Source: Edolisoma coerulescens
Lineage: Eukaryota > Chordata > Aves > Passeriformes > Campephagidae
Assembly (NCBI GenBank): GCA_013397115.1
Contig: VWZW01002576.1
Location: 946,195 to 1,010,194 of the forward strand
Reading direction: 5' to 3'
Length of the DNA: 64,000 nucleotides
The notes beneath the pieces were generated by a model that made no database searches, was not told the origin of the DNA, and saw only the letters and a list, made by a program, of their open reading frames with translations. Every line of letters begins with the position of its first letter. Positions within the stretch are counted from its first letter, which is position 1. A program made the translations under genes and the position numbers. Positions 1 to 12,315 of this stretch are shown one piece after another.

Positions 1-730
1 TTACAGACAGGTTTTTTTCCAAAGGATGTGCTCTGACATTACTAATATGCATGGTCCTAAAAAATCAGGAAACACACAGGGCAAAGCTCAGCAATAGTGT
101 CCTTTAGTCACACAGAGGATGGCTCTCAGTATTTTATTCACATCAGACTAATGTTTGCTGTCTTAGGGAACAATCCAATTGAAGACAAGCAAAATAGCTG
201 CAATGACTTCCAATAAAAGCAGGAAAAAATGAGAGCAATAGGGAACATAAGGAATAAATGCTGGTTTCTTCACCCAACTTCATGTTTCTTTATCAACATG
301 GATACAACATCTTTAAAGGCGTGAATTCATTGAGTCAAGTATCTCCTTTGTAAGTAAATTAAATTTAAAGAAAATTTTTCTCTAGATTCAGTGCATCCTG
401 TCTTATGCCTTGGACAATTTAGTGCAAGTTATTCATGGGCTGAAGAGCTGTGTTTAGTGGTTGGAGAATTCTCTTCAATTTATAATGAATAGCCTAGAAA
501 ATGTATAGGTGGACTAGTGAGCCATATTATCAAGTCCATGTAACCAAATAAAGTATTTAGACCAGTTAATTAAAAGAAGTCATTAAAGGTGTATTCTTGC
601 AACAAACAATTACAGAGTAGAAAATAGCCTTGAAATGTAATTAAGTTCAACTATTTCTCTCTGTTTACCAAAATTAATTAATGCCTCCTTGCCAGCATAA
701 CCTAACTTGAAGATTTGTAATTGGATGCTG
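1..730. other. Unique AT-rich non-coding DNA
   Basis: No open frame of note, no recognisable repeat and no RNA gene. The stretch is AT-rich with stops in every frame, like most of the window. Confidence 0.5.
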
Positions 731-735
731 TACTG

Positions 736-758
736 TAAGACACAATTATTGTGTCTTA
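736..758. repeat. Perfect short inverted repeat (hairpin)
   Basis: TAAGACACAA is followed by a 3-base spacer (TTA) and its exact reverse complement TTGTGTCTTA, giving a 10-bp perfect stem. It could be a cruciform or hairpin, or a relic of a palindromic DNA-transposon end. There is no T-run behind it to suggest a terminator. No function is assigned. Confidence 0.6.
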
Positions 759-844
759 AATTTGTATTAAATTTCTAATCACAAGAGAATTTAAATTTTC
801 TGTTGAATTCATTATATTATAAGAATAAAAGGCATTCCTTTTCT

Positions 845-1135
845 TTAGCTATGCTGTAGTAATTTTTCTTTCACTGGTGGATGCTGTAGTCCAAGTGATT
901 TTGTTACTTGTGAGAAGTGAAATCTGAAACTTATTTCTTCAAAGCTAATGCTGAACATTGGAGGCATTTTAATTTTGTGAATATTGACTTCATGTGATGA
1001 CTCACGCAAGCGGCGCTTTTCTGCAGTGTTCGTAATTTGCTGTGGCATAACTTTGGTATGATTCTTAATAAAATTCTTAAAAACTTTTGGATGAGATTTG
1101 GAGGTTATTGCCACTGAGCCCTTGAGATTCTTGTA
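845..1135 (-). other. Weak candidate terminal exon (96 codons, unrecognised)
   Basis: On the minus strand a frame stays open for 96 codons and ends in TAA at 847-845. It begins directly after a plausible splice acceptor: the sequence just upstream reads ...CCCTAACATTGTACACAG, with a good branch-point-like CTAAC and a pyrimidine-rich stretch further up. The predicted peptide is basic and polar and includes EKRRLRESSHEVNIHKIKMPP. It holds two of the few CpG clusters nearby. I recognise no domain. No poly(A) signal lies close behind the stop. It could equally be a chance frame, a pseudogene scrap or a non-coding RNA exon. Confidence 0.18.
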
Positions 1136-3550
1136 CTGTGTACAATGTTAGGGTTATTAGGTGGGGAGGATATTGATTTTTGCATAAAATGTTACTGCTT
1201 TAGTCCAAAAAAGCAGTAATGCTTCTCTCCCCTCACCAAACTCAACAGAAATGACCATTTTAGACCAACTAAAATGAAAGAAATAAAACCAGAATCACTT
1301 ATTTAATACATAGTTGCAGAGGGTCACTAAGAAATTTCTTCAGATTAGGTTTGAAAGGAGAAAACTATTAAAAAAAAAGAAATGGAAAATGCCATAAAAT
1401 TAAGTGTGGGGTGTGGTATTAGAAGCATCTTTTAGCTCGTGAATAGGCAAACCATCATTATTCCTTTTCTTTTTGGGGATGGAACTACAGGAACATCTCT
1501 AATATTTACAGTTTGTTTTATAACCTTGTTAGGCACATTTAATGAGGAAACTTTTTAGTATTTTTCAGAAATCAAGAAAATTTTATTAATTTGAAAAGTT
1601 TACCTGATCTGAAAATAGACTTTTTGAACTTAATTTATAAAACAAGATATAAACTGCAGAGTCATTCAGGAAGCCCTTCTTTTCCTTTGTACTTTTTAGA
1701 TCATTGTCTTCTGTTCTTTCTGCTTTTGCACTAAGCTACTTACACTTTTCTAAATACCTAATTAACTTCATAATTAAGATAAATACTTTATACTCAAATG
1801 GCTGCTTTAAACTCATAACCAGTTGTAATGCAGCCACTGTCCTACACACTGGAATATAAAATATTTTATTGTTTGCATAGCACCAATATTAAGATATTAT
1901 TACAAGTTATCTGAATTTACATACAAAATGTTTCTAAGTGTACCACTGGAGAGGTTTATGCTTTGAATAGCTAAGTATTTGCATTTTTTTCACCATTAAG
2001 AAAGAACATGAGTTTGCAATAACCTAAATATCTTCCAAAGATAAAAAACTCATTTAATGTTAAATAAGTGGATGCTTTACAATGCCTTTATATAAGGCAT
2101 TCTCTGAAATATAGTGATTCATATAACTGTTTTAAAATAAAATATTTTTTTACTTGAAATATAGGGTGAAAACACCATGCTTTTCCAGTAATGTTTATAG
2201 CTTTTGTTAGCATATTCCCTGAATATTATATTTCTCTGAATTACCCATACTAAAATCTGCTTGAATTTGAACAAGTACTTTTACTTGAAATAGAACAACT
2301 GAATAAATATAAAGAAAAATAATGTTTTATTAGTTTTGTGAAAGATAATCTAAGTGATGCATGTCTTTCTCATTTCATAAAAGGCTTTTAGGATTGCATG
2401 CTATTATTTATACCACTTACCATCTTCATTTAAAGATTCCATGCAAAATATTCATAAAAATTAACATGATCTGTACTTTGACATGTATTTCAAAACACAA
2501 CACACAAAATATTATGTTATAGCACCATAGAGGCTAGAAAATGTCTTTTATTTCCTTTATAAACACATTTACATCAAAAGAAATACAGTTTAATGCCCAA
2601 AGGGAGTTTATTTCCCTTTATGATAAGGAAATCATCCAGGATAAAAGAAAGAATATCCCAAAAGTTACTGTAAGTAGCTCAATGATTCCAGTTAATGAAA
2701 TAACCCCCTCAAAAGATAAGACCATTTTATCTCAGATAGAAAATTGACTAAAATCACTTCTTAACACCTGGCAAAATCTCTAACAAATTGGTAATAACTT
2801 TATGTTAAAATTATATCAGGGTTCTTCATGTCAGTTATTAAAGTAATTTCTGGTAATCTTTGGAGGGTACAGTAAGAAAATAACATTTTAGGTAATTTTA
2901 ATTGATGTATTGATCATAAGTCTAAGGCCAGTAAGATTAAAATTAATTTTAAATGTTTTACCTGCTTGGTTACATGTATAAGTTTTTCATGGATAATAAG
3001 GTCTGTTTGTTGAGCAGACAGACAAAACTTAGGTCATCAATAGAGTAATTTCTTGAATCTTGAAAATATGAAAAAAACGTTTCTGTCTTTATATAAATAA
3101 TAAAGACTGAAGTATGTATCTACCTATATAATTTATAATTCATGTGTAATCTATCATATACAGCATGTAATTGATGTATAATATATACCTGCGATTGTCA
3201 TGTGTAATAATAATACACCTCCATTATGGTTGGGTATTTCAGCAGAATTCCTCAACCCAGGATCTAGGCAGTAAATCTGCTATAAAATTGTTTTGAACAC
3301 ACAGATGGTGATGCATTATTTTGTTGTTGCATTTATTGATTTTATTGTGGCACAGTACAAATCTGCTAGCAATAAAATAGAATGTGATGATACCAAAACG
3401 TGTGGAGAGACATTTCACTCCATGCATAGTGAAGAAAGGTGTTGAACTGATATGTTAGCAATGGAAGACATACAGAAAAAGAATGATTTGTTATTTCATA
3501 CTTTCTTGGCCTGTATGGCTCCAGCTTAAGAAAAAAACCCAAGTATTTTA
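1136..3550. other. Unique AT-rich non-coding DNA
   Basis: Many short A and T runs and stops in all frames. Frames of 60-70 codons here (for example 2541-2747) have low-complexity, non-family-like translations. No repeat family recognised. Confidence 0.5.
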
Positions 3551-5700
3551 AGTACCATCATTCAGGCCAGCTTTAGCAGGAGGCATTCCTGCTGCAGCAG
3601 GCAATCTTGTGTGAAATAATTTTTGTGGTTAGTGCATAGAGAGCCTCAGGGTTTTATTTCCTCCACTGTAAATATTCCTACTCAAATGTTAAACCAAAAA
3701 TGTACAGTCACTGAAACACCTCAAACATGACATTGCATGTTTCTAATGCCTGTTCCTCAAAAAAACTCATCCAGCCAGTACAAAATGTGGGAGAGCTTCC
3801 TGATGTGGGAGCTGCTAAACCGCCAGCCTGCTTCTCCAGCTGGCCAAGGGAGTTGGAGATGTTACAGGTGGGGAATGGTTTCTATTCCTCATTTCAAAAG
3901 AGAGAAGCAGTATATGGATATCTGTGACAGTGACCAAGGCAGGAGAAATATTACCCCTAAGAAAACTCTGTGGTGAGTTGGCTGCTGTCAAGAGGATAGA
4001 CTTTTAATTTATTTTTTTTTTAATGCCTGACCACAGGATAAGGTTTCTAAAGTTCCCTAGTGTGTCCTAATGACAAATTCTTGATGTAGCTAGCCCTCAA
4101 GATAAAAACAAAATTTTGCCTATGAACTGCACTCTCTTCCAGTAGCACAGTTTTTTAGTCTGACAGTCAAATCTCACTTCCAGCCTTTTCACATGGATTG
4201 CTAAACTCTGACAAATGGCTGAGTATCTGATATAAAAGTCAAGTTTTGCTGGAAGATCTATACTTTAAAAAAGAAATTGACAAAAAAAGTAACAAGTCCA
4301 GTGGAAGAATTCAACTTTTTGTTCCAAATTCATGAAATCCACAAGCAGTCTGGGGATTTCTGTTTACAGGACAGGTATATGTTGGGTGAAAAAACTGAAA
4401 ATAATTTGCTGTGTGTTTTATCTTTGAAACACAGACTACTGAAATCCCTGGAATTTAAAAAAGGACATTCCTCCTTCAGGAAATATCGTTGCATGATGAC
4501 AGCCATAATACGAAGGTGGCACTGCACAGCTGTGCTTCCATGAAACAGGAAGAAAAAGACAAGAAATGGAGACAAGAAAAATGAACGTTTCCTTTATACC
4601 CTTCCCCATCCCTCCTTCTTCTCCCAGAGGGACCAGCCCTGGTGACTGCAGTCCCCTGACTTGCTTTATGCTGTCTTCAACCTCTTCCATATTGCCCTGA
4701 AGGAGTCAGCACAGAACAATTCTTTAAATAAATATTCCCTACACAGCTCCATGTTTCTTTTTGCCTTCCAAGCAAGCTGCCATTTACCCTCTGTGACACA
4801 GTTATTACTTGCACTAAATGCATGCTCTTCGTTGCTGCATTTAACTTACCAAGGCCCCCATCTGGATTGATGCACCCCCAAGTGGAAGTTAAGTGTTTTG
4901 GCTTTAATCACGGCAGCACAAGCTCCTACTCTTTTCGTTCTGCACGAGAGGTAAAGATAGCATCTCAGAAATACCTGAGCCTGGGGAATCAAATGCCCAG
5001 CTGAGACAGACTGCTGTCTCACACTCAAACATCACGAGAATCAAAAATATTGCATTTCCTGCATGAGCTTCCCCTGAGGGATGGAATCCTGGAGGTGTAG
5101 TCAGAGCTTGCAGAACATACCACGACAAGGGCACAGCTCTCACAAAGTAGCATGGCAGCTGTCATGTTTGCTGCAAAACATGGCCAGAACAGTACATGAT
5201 ACTTGTTTCCAACCCTTTCCCTTCATCCTTAATACCAGTGGGATGTCTGGATGTTTTTCCACTCTTTCCCTGAATGTTTGCTCACTTAAATCTCTTACCA
5301 TAGCCTGTGCTAATCGCCAGGTTATGACAAGCCTTGCATGTGGGAATACACTTTCAGAGCCTTTCCTTGAAACTTCTTCTTTTTCCATAAAATAATTTAA
5401 AGATTCAGAAGTAAAATGACTGAGAAAAGGAGAAAAAGACTTGGTAAGGAGCACTGGGATGGGGGGGAGGGGGCGAGATCAAGTGTTGTCCATGGAGCAG
5501 GGACTGATTTTTGGGGCAGGCTCTGAGAACAACTGCTGGCTTACCCATGGTGAGGACAGCAGGAAAGCACACCCTGCTGGAGCTCTGCTCTGTGCTCCAG
5601 AGCACGAGAGCCAAAAGAACCTTTTTTGTTTTTCTAGTTCTTGGGAAAATATAAAATTGAACCCATAAGGATCATTGGACATGATGTCTCTTTGGATACA
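3551..5700. other. GC-richer non-coding patch
   Basis: This patch is visibly richer in G+C than its flanks and carries several overlapping 60-104 codon frames on both strands (for example 5081-5395 plus and 5140-5454 minus). Frames open on both strands over the same bases point to base composition rather than coding. There is a G-run at 5461-5471. No family or domain recognised. Confidence 0.4.
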
Positions 5701-8700
5701 GGCAGGATTTCATGATCTTGATAACAGAGATATTAACTGCTCCTTACAGCTTTAGTGACTCCTCTGGTATATGAAACACATAATTTGGTACTGTGCATCA
5801 AAAGTATTGTGGATTTTGTGCAAGGCGAATAGAACAAAAATAACCATTGTTTCAAAAGTTAGATCTGCCTTACAACCACACCTCATAGATTCTCTGCCCC
5901 TTTATAAGTATTCTACAGAAAGAACAGATGATTTTTTTCTTCACGTTTGGTTTTTTTTCTTTTCATAGGGAAATGTTATTTAATGAATACAAAGATGCTT
6001 CTGGGGAAAAATATTGGTACAGCTCAAATGGGAGTAGTGAGGGTTTCTCACATTCAAGATGGAATTTCTGCTTGTAACGGTAGAGAAGCAGAGACAGATG
6101 TGTTGCAGAACTGAGCAAGTTTGGGATAATGACTTAGTTCTTAAAAGTTCAGGTGAGCATTATTCTGCCCAAGCTAAGAGGTTTCTAGAGCAGAACTACC
6201 TGAATTCTTTTTCTGTGGCCTGTACACCTTAGTAAGTAAATATCATTGATCTGAACTAATTCCAAAGGGTAATTAATATGCACATTTACAAGATTTGGCA
6301 AAAAAAGAGACAGTTTCTTATTTCTAATTCAAAACTGGAACTGAACCTCAACTTCATACACATCAGGTGGTTTTCATACCGTGTGTAAGGTTGTTGTGAA
6401 AATTTTTTCCTCTCTCCTAATTCACCATTTTGGGTTGGTGTCTTTGAGGCAACTTTTTTTTTTGGTAAATTTAGTGCTAGGATTTTTATGAAGTTTAAGC
6501 ATTGATTTTGCTCCCAGTGAGTCAGGAAATGGACTGAAGAAAGGTTTTTCCACCTCGCCAATGAATATTTTATAGTTCTTGGTTATTACGGAGTGGAAAA
6601 TACACTTCTCTGTCCCCTCAAGACTTAAGAAAAAGTGTTAGAAGTTTTCAACATTTCTGTCATAAAAAAAAAAAAAATTGAAATTTTGAGTGAATTGATG
6701 GAACAGCAGAGCTATTGCCCTCCTGCATCCATTTATTGTCCTTCTTTACATACACATATTTATTTCAGATGTATTCTGTTTTCAGATATTCCAATTCTAG
6801 CGATACTTGCTGCGCTTCAATTAGGAGTGACAACCATTGAGTTAACTTTTTTAGCTCAGCCTATGTGGCTATGTAGAAATTCATGCATAAACATAAACCA
6901 AACTACCCAGTGGAAAAAAAGGCTAATACCTTTTTTTAGAGCAGAAGTGAAAAATAGCAGCCAATGGAAACCCAAGACTGCACGATCCCAATTGCTGAGA
7001 GAGGGATGCGTTTGTCCGTGCCACCCAAGGAGGCAGAAAGCTGAGGAGTGGGAAGAGATCTGAGTAACAAAAGAGAACTTTGCAGTGCTTCAGCTCTGAG
7101 AGCTGAATGCTCTGGTATTAAAGCATGAGCACACGGAGGCGTGTGCAGTGACAAGCAGGGAGCTGCGTCTGTTCTGTGCGAGGAGCCAAGACAAGCACAG
7201 AATATTTGGATTATTTTTTTTCTGCCATTGACTTCAAACCCCCAGTTTACATGCGCTCATAAAAGTGAATTTTCAATGCATCTAACAGCTACTGTTTACA
7301 CAGAAGCATCCACTAAAGCAATGCAAATGACCTTAGTAATTTTATCCTTTTTGACCTTGTAAAGGGCGCTTTTGCCTCGCTCACATCCATCCTGACTTCC
7401 ACGGCAAGGATCTCTTTCCTACTTTGTCATGTTGATTGGATTAGTTGTGAGAACTTTTACATCTCTTCCACTAAGTCTCCCTTTTTAATGTGTCAGATAC
7501 TGTGTTTTGATTCTACTTTCAAGGCTCCTTAAGACCCTTTCTTCTCTTCCTATAAAATTGTTTTCCAGTTCTGAGAAATCACTTTCAGTCCCCAGCTGGT
7601 AAATAATACTATTTGCCATTGCTTCGCTGCTAAGCCTCTGGACAAACACTTTCCTAGCATTTCTCACGCGCCCCACAACTGTGGCACACTCTCTTATAAA
7701 CTCCCCAGAAGTCTCCTTTGCCTTGTTAGCTATGAAAAGCTCTCTGTATGTTTGGTATGACCACGGTGAGCAGCCACTTAAATGTGTGCTTCACTCAGCT
7801 TCACTTTACTGATGAAAGGGTTTGTTAGAGACCTGTACTGTGGTTGGATTTGGCTTTAATTAGATGTCACCTGCCTTCTCAAGTCTTTTTCTCTGTAGCT
7901 TTGACATATTGTTGCTTTTTGACTCTTCAAGCTGAGTGAAAATGCTGTCTTCCCCTTTTTGTTGCTTATTAGAAAAATAGGATTAAATCAAACAACCAAA
8001 CATCAGTTTGTTATACCCATCTTTGCAACATGCAAAAGTCTGCTTTTGTCAGAAGAGATGAAAAGTATTCACTATTTCAGGGTCAAATGTTGCAAAAGAA
8101 ATGTCAAAGTCTTTTGAAAAGGTTTGAAAGAGCTGCAATTCATTAAGTTTCTCAAAGAAAATACTACAGAGGGGAGAAAAAGCCTGCCTGACTACTAAAT
8201 GAAAATAGACTTAGGCCAACAGGAACTAGATGCATCAGGAACACAGTAAAACTGAAAACGTCTCATATCTTAGGCAATCTATTCTTGTTAAATAGATCAA
8301 AACCCAGGGTGAAAACAGATGTTCTGAGAATGATGTGTTGGGATATAAGCTACAAAGGAAGTGTTGAGGAGCAATTAGCTGTGCTGTAATGCCTACAGCT
8401 GCAGCTATTTCTCATTTCCTTTCCTCTGCACCCCAATACTGTCAGCAGCAGGAGTAGCACCTTCAGGAACTTAACATCTCTCAGTGAAGAAATTATTTCA
8501 CTTATGTCTTTTTTGTTTGGGATTTAATTGGTATCATTGATCATCTCAAAGAATGAATAACATTGATATTTTCTTCAGAGGTGGTTTAAACCAGACATCT
8601 GAGGTTACTGTGGAAGTCTTTCAGTCACGAGTTGATGTCATAGCACTTGTTCTACAAAAACAGTACAAGCACCCCAAGAATTTAAAGGTAAAAGGAAAAC

Positions 8701-11700
8701 CAACATTTATATTAGGAGCACTCTTAAAAGGGAAAAATAGAGGTATAAGAAAGGAAGGAGTAAGTTTTTACATGAGCTTTATTTTTTCAATTTTCTTGCA
8801 GTGTGCATAACTAGAGACTTTTTTCAGCCCTGAAAAAAAAACCCCAACCAAACCAATGACAGATTCAACAGTCCCAGGCCTGAATATTTGTTATGGAATC
8901 CTAAAGATGACAATCTTCTATCTGTTTTTCCCAATGTGATAAAAATCTTGTTTGAGTAACAAAAAAAGGTAAATTTAGAATAACTGCTTGAAGTGTGTTC
9001 ATATTTTGAAGTTTCTACTTTATATGTTGACCTGGGAAAAGAATAAAAACATGTTGCAGCTACAAGCTTGGAGGTTTCTTTAGCAAATATATTGATTGAA
9101 CTTTAAAGAAACATCATGTGACCGTCTAAACCTTCCCTCATGGGTCATATTAGACCAAAAGAGTTCCAAAAACTCTGTTGTGAGAAAACCTCTTGAATGT
9201 CTTAAGATATTGCAAATGCCTATAGGCCTGTTTCTTTTCACAAACCAGCTGGTTGGTTTTTTTTTAATTATATACTTGATGTATTTATGCATAATATACA
9301 TTTTTTTTGTGTTATATATTCAAATATAATGCATATAAACGCATGTTTTAACTTCATATAAAAAAACTTTAATCTCAGATGTAGGAAATATAAGAAAAAG
9401 TCCATGACAGCCTTTGGTAAATGTAAGAAGAGGAATAAAAAAGCAGTGGGATAGGAGGGAAGCTGACACATGGCATTCTTTATCTTTGGAGTATGAGGTT
9501 CCCTTTGTCCTGAGGTTAATTTTTCACACTTGTGTGTCATTGATGCAGTGAATGAGATGCTGTAATTTGGAAGAAAGTCAGAGATGACAACCTGCAGCTG
9601 TTCTTTTGGATAGGCCGTGACATAAGAAGTAGAGGAGAACTTGAATGCTTCTTGATTTTAAATGGGTAGGTGTTCAGAACTGTTATAATTAATTTGGATG
9701 ATAATGCTTTAGAACCTGAATATGATGAAATTAGAAGGAAAAGATCATCTTCTATCAGAGGTAGATCTGTTTTGTGTGTAGTACTTAAATAGGTTTGTTT
9801 TGATGATGATTTCTGTAATTGTTTGTGGAAAGGGTACAAATTATGTTCTTGCTTTTCTTTTTATCTTTTGTTTTCCAGTTTAGGTAATAACTTACTTTTT
9901 CACTTTTTCATAAATTTCAAATTTTATATGAAGTTTTCTCAAACTAATATGTTTTTGTTGTTAAATACTCTTCTCACTTCTTAAAGTTTTCATCTCTTTG
10001 TTGTTGTTAAAGCCTGTCAGAAAACAGCTTATATGGGGTTTCCCCCCCCTTTAGTTTCTTAGGTTTGGGTGATAAAGCTGGTTTTTTTTCTATTCATAAT
10101 TAACAAATGTGTTAAAAGTCCTGTCAACTTTTCTGACAGATGTGAAAATCTGAAGGATTCCTGGCATGGATGTATTTTTCCCTGCTGAAGGGTTTTAATT
10201 TACTTATTTATTCTCCCTTCCTCAGAGAGCAAGATGATATGAGAGACAGGAGGAGTAGAAAATGTACCACAGATTAAGAAATGTGTAAATATACACTATC
10301 CTTCACTCAACTGTTAAAAGAAAAAATGAAGAAGAAAAGAGACTACTTGCTGACATTGCGAATCTAAGCCAAGCATTTATAAAAATCATTGATTTTTGGT
10401 GTGGTGTGAAAGTAGAGAAAAAAACTTTACTAAAGTTAAGTGGGGGATAATAGGTTCAGCTGGTCTCAATAGAGGCTCTGTACTGAGAAATGTTGACTAT
10501 TTTAAAGATATTTACTAGTGCAAGGTAAAAAGCATTATTATGAAATATCTGGCAATATTTTAAACACACTTTAAAAGAAGGTGCAACAGAATCTCTATGT
10601 AAGAAATCACTCCATCAAGTAAAGGGAAAGCAATCATGCAGAGATTCTCTTGAGAAGTGATCAAGGGGTTTTCCATGGACAGGACAGATCTATTAAAAGA
10701 AGTGTCTATTTGAAATTCTTATGAAATTTTCCAAGCCAAAATTGAGATTGCCTACATAATTAAAATTTGCTTTTCTGGTTCATATGGATCCATTTGGATA
10801 CACTTTTCCAGTGGTAATCTCCTTCTTTCAGGATCCCCTTCCCTCTGCAAAATCCTCAGTTCACTTAGTGAGCTGGCTGGACAATCTTGGCCAAGTTTTA
10901 TTTTTTTGTTTATTCTGTTTTTGCCCCTGGCCCCTATGCAGCAGTCACTATGAATGCAGGATTTTGGATAAACAGTCTGTTTAAATAAAAACAAAGCAAA
11001 GAAAACAAAGCTTTACAATTTGGGCAATAGTAACTGTTTCTTTGCTGCCTGTCTGGTTGCATTCTGCCATTTTCAGAAATGAGTAGCTTTTTGGAGAGAC
11101 AGCAAAATTCCTGCAGGATGCAAAGAATGGTATCTCCTCTTTTTTTTTTGCTGTGGTGGGCCTGACTAAAGTTAGAATGTTTCTTTCTTACCTTCTGAGC
11201 ATCACTGTCACATCATGGGGAACAAGAAAAAGGGTATCTCCCTCCTTTAATTGTGACAATGTGTATTTTGGTTTGCTGGAGATTTAAGGGGAACAAGACC
11301 CATTATAATATTTGTTTCCTTGTCCCTTTTCTCCTCTACAAGTCTCTTACTAGCCCTATTTACCTTCAGATTGTTTTCTTAGCCAGCTCATGTTGATAAC
11401 TTAGAAAAAAGTCTGAATGCTAAAAGCAAATAATTGATTCCAAGTAGCACAGAGCAGGATGGAAGATTTGCTGGGGAGATGCACTTAATGGTAGTTCCAT
11501 ACACATTTCAGGAGTCTTACTTCAAACCAGCTGCAGTCAGGATTGTAGACTATTAGCATTTGGAGCACATCTGATGTATTCCTGGAGCACATCTCCAAAT
11601 TAATTTTTGTCTGAAAGGAATCCAGTCTGTTTACTCCTAGGCCTCTCCACAGAGTGACACGAGGCACAGCACGTGGATGACTGGGAGAGATGCTTGAGAA

Positions 11701-12220
11701 AGGCTCTCTTGTTCTGGTAAAATATTTAAGTGGATGGGTGCAGTACAAACCACACTGTTCCGTTCTACTGCTTTAAACTGTAGTGTCTATTTCTCCAGTA
11801 TGGAAACACTTCCCACCGAATTTATGGGGAACATGAGCAGGCAGTGAATTATTTAACACATGCAGAGGGACTTGGTTTCTTCTTTTGAGAAACTGACAAA
11901 CTGGTTTGAATTATGCTTTCTAAAAATCCACAGTCTGAAGCTGACACTGGCATAATCAGTTTCAGTCCATATGATTGAGTTTGGTGAAATTAGTGATAGA
12001 TGAACTGGTGAAATACTGGAATGCTGAGCTGTCTTACAAAGTCTTTTCAGTTTATCTGTTGGCTAAAATTCCAAGGAAAGGTCACTTTTTGGAGATGGGT
12101 GGTCTTTGACTGGTGAGCATATGTAGAGTCTATGTAGTGTGGTCAGTACTGTGGTTGCTTCAGGAATGATTTACCACAAAATAGTGAGTAACAAGACCTA
12201 TCAGAAATCAAAACTTTATT
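5701..12220. other. Unique non-coding DNA
   Basis: No repeat family or RNA gene recognised. A 14-base A run lies at 6664-6677 inside the longest open frame of the window (6635-7063 plus). That frame looks like chance: it reads through the A run as lysines and shows no domain. Confidence 0.45.
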
Positions 12221-12315
12221 AGAATCACACAGTCATGAAAGTTGGAAGAGACCTCTAACATCTTCAAGTCCAATCCATGTACCCAAGTGCCATGTTCAGA
12301 TGCCTTTTGAACATT
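12221..12315 (-). mobile_element. CR1 LINE 3'-end fragment
   Basis: The plus strand reads AGAATCACACAGTCATGAAA, then GTTGGAAGAGACCTCTAACA and TCTTCAAGTCCAATCCATGT. This is the reverse complement of the 3' end of avian CR1 elements (the 'patient-hairpin' end before the short terminal octamer repeats). The copy is therefore minus-oriented, 5'-truncated to about 95 bp and diverged. CR1 is a non-LTR retrotransposon that usually inserts as short 3' pieces, as here. No coding part remains. Confidence 0.75.

Noticed and set aside
6635..7063. Longest open frame in the window (142 codons, plus)
   Set aside because: It reads through a 14-base A run as lysines, has no domain and no splice or promoter context. 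A frame this long is within chance for 64 kb of six-frame sequence.
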